64,000 nucleotides of DNA, from contig WPIO01000025.1 of the NCBI GenBank assembly GCA_009760855.2, positions 727,001 to 791,000 of the forward strand, read 5' to 3'. This DNA comes from Cristatella mucedo. Taxonomy: Eukaryota > Bryozoa > Phylactolaemata > Cristatellidae. The notes under the pieces were generated by a model that was given only the letters and a program-made list of their open reading frames with translations, ran no database searches and was not told the origin of the DNA. The translations under genes and the position numbers were made by a program. Below, in pieces: positions 22,946 through 33,694 of this stretch (positions are counted from its first letter, which is position 1; each line of letters starts with the position of its first letter).

Positions 22946-24135
22946 GATCGATTAGTGAAGTAAGCCCTTCGCCTGCATTCGCCGCTGTTTCGTTAAATTA
23001 AAAGGCTCAATCAAAACCGGCGGGGAGGAACATTGAATTGGAATCGGAATTTCTCGCCGACCCAGTGTGTTAGCATATAGGAATGTAGGCATTCCGTTTA
23101 TTTACTGAGCTTATTTAGCTTTCATCACAATTACGCTTTCAATGCCACTGGCCTTACAAAGTGCTTTTAATTTGCTTCCGCCTGTGGCTTACGATCCGAC
23201 AGTTTGTCACGCCAGTGAATCATGCGTGAAAAGATCGATGAATCCCAGGCCTAATGGTCTGTGATTCTAGGGCTCATCTGTTTTGCGACTGTTTTCTTCT
23301 GAAACGCTAACCAAAATGCATCACCTGTGTTCTCATCACGTTGAGGCCTCAGTTATTACCACCATTAGGCACGCTGGGCAGCTTATATTCTTCCTGGCTG
23401 ACATGTGGAGTTTATTTTTTATGCAAATACTAGAGCTGCAGAGTGAACGTGCTTGCATTATCATAACCACGGCTTTAAAATCATCATGTGGCCATACATT
23501 TCACAGCAACGCTACGCTTGGACCACTCAGAAAATGCCTCTCGATATCTTAAGGATGAAATTGTTAAGTGATTGACTGAGCCCAGATATTGGTGCGGGAT
23601 CTCTGCATTGGTAAACTATTGAGTACCTTTAATTGGGAAGCCAGGCACACCTTGAGGTTCCTAGATGATATTGTTTAGGGTAAGATCTTTAAGCCACTCA
23701 TATATTGTGCTCAGCTCTGTTGAAAAGCGCAGGTAACATAACCACAGCAGCAAAGTAGGCTGTTCTCAAAAGTGCGGTATTTCATAAAGAGGGTCATGTG
23801 ACCTGTAGCTATGTCTTACTGCAGCGGTTAGAAATTTAATCAAGTTAAAATCTTCACTGTACATTCACATCCTTAAAAGAAAGATACCCAACGTATTGCC
23901 GTCCCTCCCCAGTATGGCAGGGGTTGGGCCCAGGCGTGTTGGGTGCGATTCTCTTTAAGCCCGCTCTAAACCTAGTTTAAGTGTCATCAAGAAGTCGATT
24001 TAAACTTCTGCATTGGCAGGTCCTTCAGCCACTGTCACTCGAGGAAAAGGTATTGGGCTTCTAGTAGCATGCTAGCTTTAGAGGACCATTCAATTTAAAG
24101 TAAAATGACAATCTGTTTTATGTGTTACAACAGCT
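22946..24135. repeat. Dispersed ~1.2 kb repeat, copy 1
   Basis: Collinear with 44385-45585: GATCGATTAGTGAAG, GTTAAATTAAAAGGCTCAAT, CAAAATGCATCACCTGTGTT with CTCATCACGTTGAGGC, CTTATATTCTTCCTGGCTGA, AAAGTAGGCTGTTCTCAAAA, CATAAAGAGGG, AAATCTTCACTGTA, and the ACAACAGCT/ACACAGCT end. About 75 percent alike by eye with small gaps. No convincing shared frame, no terminal inverted repeats or poly-A. Confidence 0.8.
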
Positions 24136-24189
24136 ATTCCATGGTCTTAGCAGTTTTTTCAAATGATTATGATATCGAAGAATTTTTCA

Positions 24190-24745
24190 AATCAGGTCTA
24201 CAGCGTCACAAAAGCGTAGGTGCCGGTTGGTGTAGGTATCTGTGTGGGTAGCTTGGATAGCTGGCTTATTCTACTGAGAGGATGGGAAAAGGAACAGGAC
24301 ATTTTGAAAAGATTTAGCGGCAGCCTCTTGTGGTTTGTGGTTCTCTGCATGGTTCGTATCGCTGGGCTCGCCGGCACACTGCCAGTGCAGGCAGACCGGT
24401 AGTACCATAAACCACCCCAGGGTCTAACTGATGGTGGCTGTGGCCTAGGGACAGGCCGGTGCCCAGCTGTGTTCTGACGGCTGTGGTTTATCCACAGGCC
24501 GGCTTTGTCCTCCCACCAACTCACAGGATGAGTTGTGGGTGGGAGGGAGTTGGGTAGGAGGGACCGCGAACCTGGACAGGGAGGGGAGTCGAGTGGGAGA
24601 CGGGGCCGAAGGGAGCCGTAGGGAGCCGTTCGCCCTTCGGCTCCGCGCGTAGTAATCCGTGCGTGGTAATAAACTGCTGGTGTTGGGCATCGGCTGGCTC
24701 TCTGCTGCGCGGCTCAAACAACGCCTCTCATCCAGGATTTCCACA
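24190..24745. other. GC-rich, hairpin-rich insertion of unknown type
   Basis: Distinctly GC-rich compared with its surroundings. It contains hairpins: CTGTGG/CCACAG (24481-24497), CCTCCCACCAACTCA/TGAGTTGTGGGTGGGAGG (24509-24545) and GCCGAAGGG/CCCTTCGGC (about 24603-24643). Minus-strand frames of 108 and 99 codons exist but look compositional. Confidence 0.45.
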
Positions 24746-24884
24746 ACGGGCGCAAATTACAAGTCATGTGGTTCTTGAACTTTGTTTAATTAGGCACCCC
24801 TTAAATTATCTGGTTATAGCAAGTCTAGTTTTAGTGCTTTCATAATGGCTCCATAAGAAGAAACGTGCTCAACGATGACAAAAG

Positions 24885-24930
24885 GAATAATATATATTAA
24901 TATATATATATATATATATATTAATAATAA
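24885..24930. repeat. TA/TTAA microsatellite
   Basis: ATATATTAATATATATATAT and similar; borders tandem unit A and its SINE-B. Confidence 0.9.
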
Positions 24931-25002
24931 GATGGTATTTATATTAAGATAAATGATGGCAAATGAGAACCGCCTAAAGCCGTCTTTCAGGAAATGTCGC
25001 AG

Positions 25003-25160
25003 GGTCTTAGTCTAGGGGCAATTCGCTAACTCTGCACGACCCAAGTCGGTGGCTGAAGCCCTGCAGTGGGAAAACTTAATGACCCACTGCAAGAAGTGTT
25101 GATGACCAGTACGAAGTCGCTTCCACTTCTATTTAAAAGAGACATTTAGATAAGATAATC
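25003..25160 (+). mobile_element. SINE-B copy at the start of tandem unit A
   Basis: AGGGTCTTAGTCTAGGGGCA (A box), CACGACCCAAGTCGGTGGCT with a decayed B box, CCACTGCAAGAAGTGTTGAT and TTCCACTTCTATTTAAAAGA. It occupies the same position relative to the tandem unit as the copy at 28.2 kb. Confidence 0.6.
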
Positions 25161-26124
25161 TTAGCCATTTTAGCTTTACTAGCTTTGCCCACGCGCTAAA
25201 GACACTTTTAGGCAGGGCCACAGTCCGAATTAAGCTGCGGTCTGACTCAATTGGTTATGGAGCAAGAGCTATTTAGCCCTGATTGCGACTCAAACGCATT
25301 GCCACAATCGAAATCACCGATTCACTACCGCAGTTCTTGACAGCACATTAGACAAGCGTGAACAGAAACTCCAGGCTCGGGTGAGTTTGTTTGACTATTT
25401 ATCCGATACACGAGAAAGGTTAGTGGCTAGCTGAGCTTCTAACAACCTCTACTTCCGACGCACACTAACTTTTCTCACCGCTCGCTTGAGAAATTATGAG
25501 TCTCTACAAGTTTAAAGGCAGCAAGATGCGTGAATAATATGACTCTGGTGACGCAAACGCCATTCTCACTGCGCTTCCAGGTTTTCGTAAAATGATATGG
25601 CAGTAGCACTCACGAGACGTGTAAAATACTGATGAGGCTGGCCACTTGGCCCTATGGCACCAGATCTCACTATTGTTGGTCAGAGGCTGGAGGTATATTA
25701 TAGGCATAAGACCAGCTAAACTAAAACTCTGCATTCGAATACTATGGGAGACCGCAAACTAGAGCGGCAACTTATCGGACGCGTTTCAAAACCAATAACT
25801 TTGAAAGTAAATGAGGGCGAGCAGCCTGGCTTTCTATAATGTCGCAACGCCAAGCATCAACGACAGGATTATTATTTAGAGAATGAGTAAAACTGGTGGA
25901 TTGTGATTTAAGTTTGTGAATAGCCAGATTATTTGACACGGTGCTCCGAGCCATTCAATACAAGGCTTTACGATCTTGAACATTGCTCTAGGCATGTTCC
26001 TCCTCATTCAATATCGTAAGTACAGCCTCTAGATTTAGGAATCATTACCTCCAAGTGACAAAAAAGCTGCTTTTTATCCGGTTGATTGTTGATGTTTTTG
26101 AAACTCGAGAAACCAGTATATACT

Positions 26125-26780
26125 ATAATAATAATACAATTGATATAACGCCCCCGGAGAACTCAATCTCTCTCTAGGCACTTTTAATTTGCTGCAAAGG
26201 AAGCACGATCGAGTGGCTAGCGGTAGTATGCTGAATGAACAACAAGAAAAACATGGTTAGGGGTGACATGTACAGGATCAGCATGCAAATGTGGTTAGTG
26301 GCAGCCTGCACAGTGTCAGCACGGATAAACACATAAACGACGAATCACAGGAACCCACAAAATGCTGTCATAAACAGATGCGTTTTAGTCTCTTTTTAAA
26401 TGTGGACTAGTCAGGGGATTCCGTAAAGCTGGTCAGAAGTGAGTTTCAGGCTTTGGGAGCATATGAACTAAAGGCACGATCTCAAATAGATTTGAGGTTT
26501 GTACGAGATATAGGTAAACAGTTAGATTCCAAAAAGCGGGTGATGCGATGTTTAGCATGGTGGGTGTCAATCTGGAAAGTAGGCTAGAGCCATAAAATGA
26601 AGGGACTTAAAAGTGGGTGACAAAACCTTGAATTCGATGCGTTGCTTGCCTGGGCGCCAGTGCAGGTCGATGGCAAGCAGTGAGATAAGGCAACTGCAAC
26701 GCTCACGACAGACAAGCCTAGCTGTAGAATTTTGCATCAGCTGTAAGCGCCCAAGTGCACAGGCAAGACGTGATGTCAGA
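26125..26780 (-). mobile_element. LINE-A 3' fragment, minus orientation
   Basis: Starts at AATAATAATACAATTGATAT, contains the reverse-complement 3' UTR, then C-terminal coding remnants up to GTGATGTCAGAAATGCAT. It lies inside copy A of the tandem unit and abuts a plus-oriented LINE-A tail. Confidence 0.8.
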
Positions 26781-26784
26781 AATG

Positions 26785-27015
26785 CATTATGTGCTTATGC
26801 GTGCTGACTCTGTGCATTCTGCCACTAGCCACATTTGCATGCTGACCCTGTGCATGTCACACTTAACCATGTTATTCATGTTGTTTATCAAGTATGATAT
26901 TACTCACCATTCAATCGCGTTCCCCTGTGTAGCAAATGTAAAGCGCCTAGAAAGAGATTGAGTTCTCTGAGGGTGCCTTATCAAGTGCATTATTATTATT
27001 ATTATTATTATATAC
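26785..27015 (+). mobile_element. LINE-A 3' UTR and tail, plus orientation
   Basis: TGTGCTTATGCGTGCTGACT through CACCATTCAATCGCG, AAAGCGCCTAGAAAGAGATT and an ATT repeat. With the adjacent minus copy it makes a head-to-head pair whose 3' UTRs (about 200 bp) are inverted repeats. Confidence 0.85.
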
Positions 27016-28211
27016 ATACATATATATGGTATGTAACATATACTTATTGCATATATACAATTACATTCCTAGGTTTTTAAAACCTTTAGTATTCGTGCAT
27101 GCATTTCCCTCACGATGGAATAAGCAGCTGTCATCAGCATAAACAGTGCATAGTGCTTGATGCACTGGCAACAATTTTATCAGAGAGAGATAGACAGGGA
27201 AGTGCTTCATAACATTGTTTGGGCTATGTCGCATTACAGCTTAATGCCCTACTAGCCTCGAAGACTTCGTAAATCCTATGTGAGTAGCGGCTAGTGTGTC
27301 CCTTGTGCTGTTGAAGGAAGACATTTTACGGGTGTCAGAAACCACAGCACTGCATATGGATTTATGCAAAATGCCGAGCACGCTCTTTTAAGCATTTTTA
27401 GCACTTTAGGCAGCAGCAGTGATCTATGAGTTGCTATCGTTCTCTGCGGGCTCAGTATTCGGCCAAGACAGCTAATTCAGTAGGAATCTGCCTCATCAGT
27501 GACCCGTCAACTCATGGACCGATTCTTCGAGTTTTATTGCAAGGTTTGTATTTAAAAACTGCAATCATAATCAGACGTATTTTTAGAACGGTTGTAGTCT
27601 GGATATACTTTATTGCTTGCATGGCTACGATAAATCCTTTAACCTTCTTGTAGAAATTGCGAAAAATTCATATTTTCAGTAGTGCGTTAAAACAGAAAAA
27701 CTTAATTTAGCTATATTTTATTTTAAAAGAAATTTTTTTTAGAAATCCTAGCAGCTGCTTGTATAACTTCTGAGAAGTCGTAACCCTAGTGCTTTTTTAG
27801 CCTAATCGTATTCATTTATTTAATTTTACTCCCTTGCAAAAAGGCATGCATAGCATTTAATATATATTTACAAAAAGTAACTCCTTACAGAAAATATTAA
27901 GAATATAAATGCTAAATGTATATCGCCTTTCAAGGTCTCCCTGAAGGCTAAGTTCAGATTCTCTGCAATAATCCAATATAATGGTAAATAAGACAGCCAT
28001 CAGATGATACTTGACCTAAAAGACCGAAGTGATGTAATTTCAAAATTAATTATCACCTAAAGCCGTTTGACGAGGAGCTGAATATCGAATAAGAATTTCA
28101 CCAAGTGCGGGGACAATTTCCGAAATATCTGTTAAAACTGGTAATCAAGTTGCATACCGATTGAGTTATTCAGCTTTTGAGACTCATCCTTCCTTGGTTA
28201 CCTATTGTTTC

Positions 28212-28372
28212 TGCGGTTCATGAATAAGGTGCATTCTATTGTCTTCCCGACCCAGGTGGTAGGCTCAAGTCCTGCAGTCGGAGATCCTGTATTTCCCACT
28301 GCAAGCGGTGGTAGTTGCCGGTAAGGTGCTTCTGCCGCTATTTAAGTGAGGCTGTTGAGTAATCTAACCTTT
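28212..28372 (+). mobile_element. SINE-B copy at the start of tandem unit B
   Basis: CCCGACCCAGGTGGTAGGCT, CAAGTCCTGCAGTCGGAGAT, CCACTGCAAGCGGTGGTAGT, TGCCGCTATTTAAGTGAGGC. Its A box is more decayed than in the 59.4 kb copy. Shared position in both tandem units suggests the SINE was there before the duplication. Confidence 0.6.
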
Positions 28373-28473
28373 AACTTTTTAACTTAAATACATTTTCCTA
28401 TGGCAGTGGCTATCATCCAAATCAAGCCACGATCTCTTTTGTTGTGCGTTAGACCAAAAGCTATTTAGTCCTG

Positions 28474-28722
28474 ATGGCACCTGGAGACGGAAAAAATGTA
28501 CATGAGACTGACCACTTCTACCTTGCTGCACCAGATCTTTCTATTGTTGGTAAGCGTCTGGAGGCAAATCAAGCGGATCAGACCTTCATGGCTGTAGATT
28601 TGGCTTCAAATACTATGGGAGACAACAGAATAGAGCCGCCTTTTATTGGCATACTTCAAAACCAAGGACTTTCAAAAAAAAGCGGAAGAGCAGCATGGCG
28701 TTCTTTGCCGTCACAATGCTAA
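28474..28722 (+). CDS. Short open frame in tandem unit B, unknown product
   Basis: 82 codons, with APDLSIVGKRLE and DLASNTMGDNR. The matching DNA in copy A (25640-25870) keeps PDLTIVGQRLE and SNTMGD in one frame but is then interrupted. LINE-B follows a few bases after the stop. Weak evidence of past coding. Confidence 0.25.
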   Translation: MAPGDGKNVHETDHFYLAAPDLSIVGKRLEANQADQTFMAVDLASNTMGDNRIEPPFIGILQNQGLSKKSGRAAWRSLPSQC

Positions 28723-28728
28723 TCCATG

Positions 28729-29006
28729 TAATGTAATTTAACTCCATCTGTAACTCCGCAAAGTCATAAAGACAATTTGGGTGCTACGCAGGAGAGTTTT
28801 GTATAGCGTACTCACGGCCTAAGCGGCTTTTAGTGGCATTCGGTAGTCATCAGACTTCGTCTCACGCACCAAAAAGAAAGTGGGAAGCATAGCCGTGTCT
28901 GGTGAGCAGTTGGGGTAGTGAGTAGCATGAAAGTAGCAGCTCAGGACCGCTGAAAAGGATGTGTCATTGCCGGCAGCAGGAGATTAGTTGTCGTTGCGTA
29001 AGAAAG
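28729..29006 (-). mobile_element. LINE-B 3' fragment with CCATG target duplication
   Basis: Matches the 3' part of the LINE-B copy at 36960-37561 (ACTCC...TGTAACTCC, the AGTCATAAAGAC segment, GTTGTCGTTGCGTAAGAA). CCATG occurs on both sides (28724-28728, 29007-29011). It interrupts the second copy of the tandem ~2.2 kb unit, so it arrived after, or independently of, that duplication. Confidence 0.8.
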
Positions 29007-29085
29007 CCATGGATGATTAGAAACCGTTTTCCGAGAATTGTTTGCAAATGGTAGATTGGGATACGATCGGAGCTAACTGCCAGAT

Positions 29086-29565
29086 TTGGCTTCTTTTAGA
29101 CAATGCTCCGAGCCAATCAATGTAAGGCCTTGCGCTATCGAACATTGCCATAGTCAAGCTTCCCCTCATTCAAAATCGAAAGTACATCCTGTAGATTTAC
29201 GAATCACTATCTCATTTACGCGACTATACCGCCGCTTTCTCATGCAGAGGGCAGTTGATTTACAGGAAGCTGGAGAAACGATTATATACTTTGTAGATCA
29301 AAAAAAGGTGTATTCATGCACGCCAAACCCTTCCGATGAAATGAGCAATTGCCGTTTGTACATACGGCGCTTAGCCCATGAGGCACTGACAACGGTTTCG
29401 CCAGAGACTGACGAGGAAGTGGTGTGTAGCATTGTCGGGGCTATATCGAATCTCAAACTTAATGCCCGTCCTGGCCTCAAGAAATGTATACGTTCTACAC
29501 TAATAGCGGCTATGATTTACCAAGAGCTGTTGAAGGAAGACATTTTAAAAGTTTTGGAGCCATAG
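29086..29565 (+). CDS. Open frame in tandem unit B, unknown product
   Basis: 159 codons from ATG to stop. The middle looks protein-like: LMQRAVDLQEAGETIIYFVD, SNCRLYIRRLAHEALTTV, SPETDEEVVCSIVGAISNL. No family recognised, no signal peptide or membrane segment. Copy A of the unit matches this DNA from about 27120 onward but with stops. The first ~50 codons are outside the most conserved part and may not be coding. It could be an exon of a duplicated gene, a transposon ORF, or chance. Confidence 0.3.
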   Translation: MASFRQCSEPINVRPCAIEHCHSQASPHSKSKVHPVDLRITISFTRLYRRFLMQRAVDLQEAGETIIYFVDQKKVYSCTPNPSDEMSNCRLYIRRLAHEALTTVSPETDEEVVCSIVGAISNLKLNARPGLKKCIRSTLIAAMIYQELLKEDILKVLEP

Positions 29566-32500
29566 AGGTGCATAGGAAAGGTATACAAAATGCCGAGCAT
29601 ACCATTCTCGACACATTTAGCATCTTTGGCAACAGCAACGACCTGGGAGTTGCTATCGTTCTCAGTGGGCTGTGTATCTGGCAGATTCAGCTGCTTCAGC
29701 AATCTGTCCCATCAGTAACTCGTAGAACTAAGAACCGATGTTTTAGAATTTTCTAGCAAGGTTCACTTGCAACATTGCAATGCTACTCAGACATGTTAGT
29801 TTTAGAGTGCTTACCGTCTGGCTGAATATTATTGCTTGCATTGCTATGATAACTTGTTTAACCTACTAGGAGATATCGTCAAAGTTCACTGTCATGTAAT
29901 CCTGCTAAACCGGTAAAACTGACTCCATTTATTGATATGCTTTTTTGATCCGTATGCTTTGAAATCATACGAATTGCTTGTATAACTTCTGCGAATTTGT
30001 GACCATCGTAACTAGCTTACCTTAATCATACGCAAGTTATTGGATTTACTCACTTGCAAGAAATATATTTGTAGCATTAAGTATATTTACAAAAATGAGA
30101 CCTTATTATGAAAATATTTTCTGCATAAAAGTTAAATATATATTAGATTTTCATGGTCTCCCGAATGGTAAATACAGTGTTCGTCAGATGATGATGAACG
30201 TATAAAACGCAGAGGTGTAAACTCAAACCCCACAATTACCAGAGGACGTCTGAAGCAGAGCTGAGGGCCCCAAAAAAATTTGCACTCAAAGCGGGAAAGA
30301 TCCCGAAACGTTTGGTAAAACTAGTAATCAGGTTACTCTCCAGTTTTATCGTTTCATAACAAAATAAAAGCAGCCCGGAGCCGCCGCGGTAGCCGGGGCC
30401 GTCAGCTTAAACGCCGCTCGTTTGGCGGAAACTGCGAGCTGATTACCCGCTCGTTTGGTATTCCTAGCATTCTCTCGAAACGCTTAGCACACTTTCCCAC
30501 AATCGTCACTGTGAACCTGTCTAACTTAGCGTTCATCAGGCCTGTTATAACTCCGGTGGCCCAACTTAACGCTTGTATTTGGAATCCTCGCTCAATTTGC
30601 TATAAACTTATAGTAATAAGTTACCATATTTTTTAAAATCGTCTCGACCTGCTCGCCTTGACTGAAACTTGGCCAAAATCGGTAAACTCCCCGACAATTA
30701 AAGAGGCTGCTACGATTGGTTTCTCATTTGTTTACACCCCTAGATCAATCAAAGCTGGAGGTGGAGTTGCTTCTATCATGTGCTCAAAATTTGACTGCAA
30801 GCCAATTGTAGTACCCTTGAAGCGGGTTTTTTATTTGATTGTCTTGATTTCACCTGACAACAAGCTACCGACGGTGGCAGTAGTCTACCACCCACTAGGT
30901 ACCAATTCCTTCTTTATTTCAGGTTTGTGCAAGAAACTAATCCTTCCTCCTTATGGGCGATTTCAACATTCACTTTGATAACTTATCTGACGCCTTCAGC
31001 ACTGCATTTCGTGCACTGACTGACTCATTGTCTCTTATGGCTGATGTATATGGCCCTACACTCATCAAGGGTCACACACTCGACCAGATTATCTCATACA
31101 ACTGCATTTTGTCATTGCTAATTATTACCGAATTCTGCCTATCTGACCACATGCAGATCTCATTCAGTCTATAGTGTGTACCCTCCTCCTCCTTCTCCTC
31201 CTCTAAAATCCCTTGTGAATCGCGAAACTTCAAGACCTTTGACATCAATGCTGTCCGTGCCAGAACATCTGCCTCACTTCTGCTACTCCGTCCCCCTCCG
31301 ACCTCTCATCATTAGTAGATTACTGCAATACGACACTATTCGACATGCTCAACGAGTTTGTCTCTCTGACTAAGCGCACTTTTTGACCTTGCCCAGACAG
31401 CCTATGGTTTACCACTGACATTAAACTAGCAACGGTCTACTAAGAGCAAGCTTCAAAAAAGCGTAAAAAATATCAGGACTGACTTTCTATCGACAGGCAT
31501 ACGAAGACTACTGTACATCATATCGATCGATCCTAGCTAAAGCCGAGTCTAGCTTCTATAGAAACATTGTTGAATCAGAGATGCAGAATCCAAAAATGTT
31601 TATGTCGACGATCAACCATCTCCTCAACCGCTCCCACGCTAGCTCCATACCTAATGATCCCTTTAATAATCTAGCTGATCACTTCGCTAGCCTCTTTGTC
31701 CTGAAGATAGACAAGATCAAGGAGTCTATCCCTACGATGGCAGCATCTTCCTTCTAATACTGTGCCTCAATTTCTTGCAGCACCTCTACATTTAAGGAGG
31801 TCACTAGCGACCTCGCCGTGAATTAAGTACATTTCCCAATCAAAGGAGATAACTAGTCCTTTCGACCCTTACCCCACAGTCCAGCTTCTACAGTGCATTG
31901 ACCTAATGCCGCCATTTATAACACTATCACGTCATTAGCCTCAGGTCATGTCCCAGCACCTCTCAAAAAGGCTCTAGTCAGGCGACTACTCAACAAGGCA
32001 ACACTAGACCAAGAGAACTTGAGCAACCGCCCAGTCTCCCTTCTACCATTCCTATCAAAGACACTGGAACGGGTCGTGGCGGAGCAGCTAAACTCATATA
32101 TCGAAACTTCACACCTTGCTAGTAAGTTCCAGTCTGGCTTTAGAGCTAATTACTCCACAGAGTCAGCATTGCTTCGGTTGTACAACGACCTGCTTAGGAA
32201 TGCCGAAATGAGTTGAGTATCTCTGCTTGTTTTGCTCGATCTTTCGGTAGCTTTTGATACAATCGATCTACTAGTCCTTCGTGAGTGCCTCTCATCTCGC
32301 CTGGGCATCACTGGCACTGCTCTGCAACGGTTCTGGTCCTATCTCAGTGGTAGACTCAAGAGTATTGATGTGAATGGACAACAATCATCCGAGGAATCTC
32401 TGAAAAATTTGATACCTCAGGGCTCCGTGCTAGATCCGGTTCTTTTCACGGTTTATACTCTTCCTCTTGCCGATGTTATTGCCAGGCACAATCTAGGCTT

Positions 32501-32704
32501 TCACTTATATGCGTATAGCATTCAGTTCTACCTTTGCTTGCATTCCTCCCAGCTCTCCAGGTCAAAATCTCTCAACTCCCTTACTGCATGTATTGATGAC
32601 ATCCGCACATAGATGGCAGCAAATTTTCGTAAATTGAATGATGATAAGACCAACTTACTAGTTATGGGCGAACCCTGTGTGATTCAGAAAATGGGAAAGG
32701 CTAA

Positions 32705-32917
32705 GGATGTGCATTCGCTTAAAGCCTTCGGACACGTTGCATCACTTGATAAATCATAATTGATAAATTAAAAAAAATCAATTAATAAATAAATTGACAA
32801 AATAAAATGCACCCAGCTTCCTGAGTAGTGGCTATTTCGTCTTCCTCAAGCGTTAAGCGGTAAGGCAGAGGCGCACTGGCCCGAGCCGTGCTCTCAACTG
32901 CGCAGAGCCTCGCTTCC
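32705..32917. other. Unclassified insertion within LINE-A RT
   Basis: Absent from the other LINE-A copies, in which AAAGGCTAA is followed almost directly by GCCAGCATATCTCC-like sequence. It holds an AT-rich half (TAAATTAAAAAAAATCAATT) and a GC-rich half. No terminal inverted repeats or duplications were convincing. Confidence 0.55.
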
Positions 32918-33113
32918 AGCATATCTCCTGTTGAATCTGCACACAATCTAGGTCTTATGTACCAAAAGTGACCTCTCGCTAGACCACCATATCAGCTCCA
33001 CAGTGAAGTCTGCCTACTTTCAGCAACGTAACATTGCTGAGTTTCGGGCTTCTTTAGACATGGATACCACACTTAAGTTTGCCCATGCATTTCTGCCATC
33101 TCGTCTTGAGTTT

Positions 33114-33257
33114 AATATATAATTCATTTATATAGCGCCACAAGAGAAATTAATCTCCATTCAGGCGCTTCACTTATGCCTCGGGGCTCGAACCCACGAC
33201 CTCTGTCAGACCTTGAACGGGGCGAGCATCTTGACCGCTAGACTAAAAAACCTCGGC
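33114..33257 (-). mobile_element. SINE-A (tRNA head, LINE-A-like tail) inserted in LINE-A
   Basis: Minus-strand SINE. A tRNA-like head with A-box region TAGTCTAGCGGTCAAGATGC and B-box GGGTTCGAGCCCCGAG is followed by GAAGCGCCTGAATGGAGATT and a block ending TGGCGCTATATAAATGAATT, which mimics the LINE-A 3' end. AGTTT flanks both sides (33109-33113 and 33258-33262). It interrupts the C-terminal region of the LINE-A copy at 30.4 kb. Confidence 0.88.
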
Positions 33258-33694
33258 AGTTTTGTATCTCACTGCTTGCTGGTCTACCGGCCTGTGCACT
33301 CAGACGCTTACAGCTGGTGCAAAACTCTGCAGCTAGGCTTGTCTGTCGTGAACTTCGCAGTTGCCACATCACACCATTTCTCGCCGACCTCCACTGACTA
33401 CCAGTCAAGGAATGCATCGTATTCAAGGTTTGGTTGCTCGCTTTTAGGTCTCTTTATCCTTTGGCTTCTGCCTACCTATCAGACCTACTGCCCAGTCATC
33501 GTACCACCCACTTTTTGGAGTCCAACTGTTTACCTATACCTCGTACAAACCTTAAATACGGCTATTAAAGACGCTAAAAAGGACTGTGGCTGTCCAACAA
33601 ATTATTGTACTTTCACTTTGAACCAAACAATTACGTTCCAGTCAGTTTTTAAACCTGACTGAGTCAGCTTAATTCGGGAGTGTAAAGACGTGTT

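Larger units (their letters stand above)
25161..28211. repeat. Tandem ~2.2 kb unit, copy A (interrupted by the LINE-A pair)
   Basis: Unit sequence is at 25161-26124 and 27016-28211; the LINE-A pair fills the middle. Shared with copy B in the same order: CACCAGATCTCACTATTGTT, AATACTATGGGAGAC, GCTCCGAGCCATTCAAT, GAAAGTAC-like runs, GCTGTTGAAGGAAGACATTT, AAATGCCGAGCA, GAGTTGCTATCGTTCTC, TTGTATAACTTCTG, and GTAAAACTGGTAATCA-like ends. Copy A has more stops than copy B in the regions that are open there. No protein family was recognised. Confidence 0.8.
28373..30350. repeat. Tandem ~2.2 kb unit, copy B (interrupted by LINE-B)
   Basis: Partner of copy A, directly downstream and in the same orientation, split by LINE-B at 28729-29006. 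It ends at GTAATCAGGTTACTCTCCAG, after which the longest LINE-A copy begins within about 25 bp. Confidence 0.8.
30365..33560 (+). mobile_element. Longest LINE-A copy: endonuclease, RT and C-terminal region, with two insertions
   Basis: The 5' end is GC-rich (30370-30440). APE-type endonuclease remnants follow: LLALTETWPKS near 30645-30675, PYGRFQHS/GDFNIHFDN (30953-30980), GHTLDQI (31070-31090) and SDHMQISFS. The pre-RT linker is at 31400-31740. RT from 32010 shows LLPFLSKTLERVVAEQLNSY, FQSGFRANYSTESALLRLYN, LLDLSVAFDTID, PQGSVLDPVLFTVYTLPLAD and YAYS in place of catalytic YADD (about 32506). The C-terminal region restarts at 32919. Interruptions: about 213 bp of unrelated AT- and GC-rich DNA (32705-32917) and SINE-A (33114-33257). 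Multiple stops make it inactive. It is the only copy here with nearly all domains in order. Confidence 0.88.
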
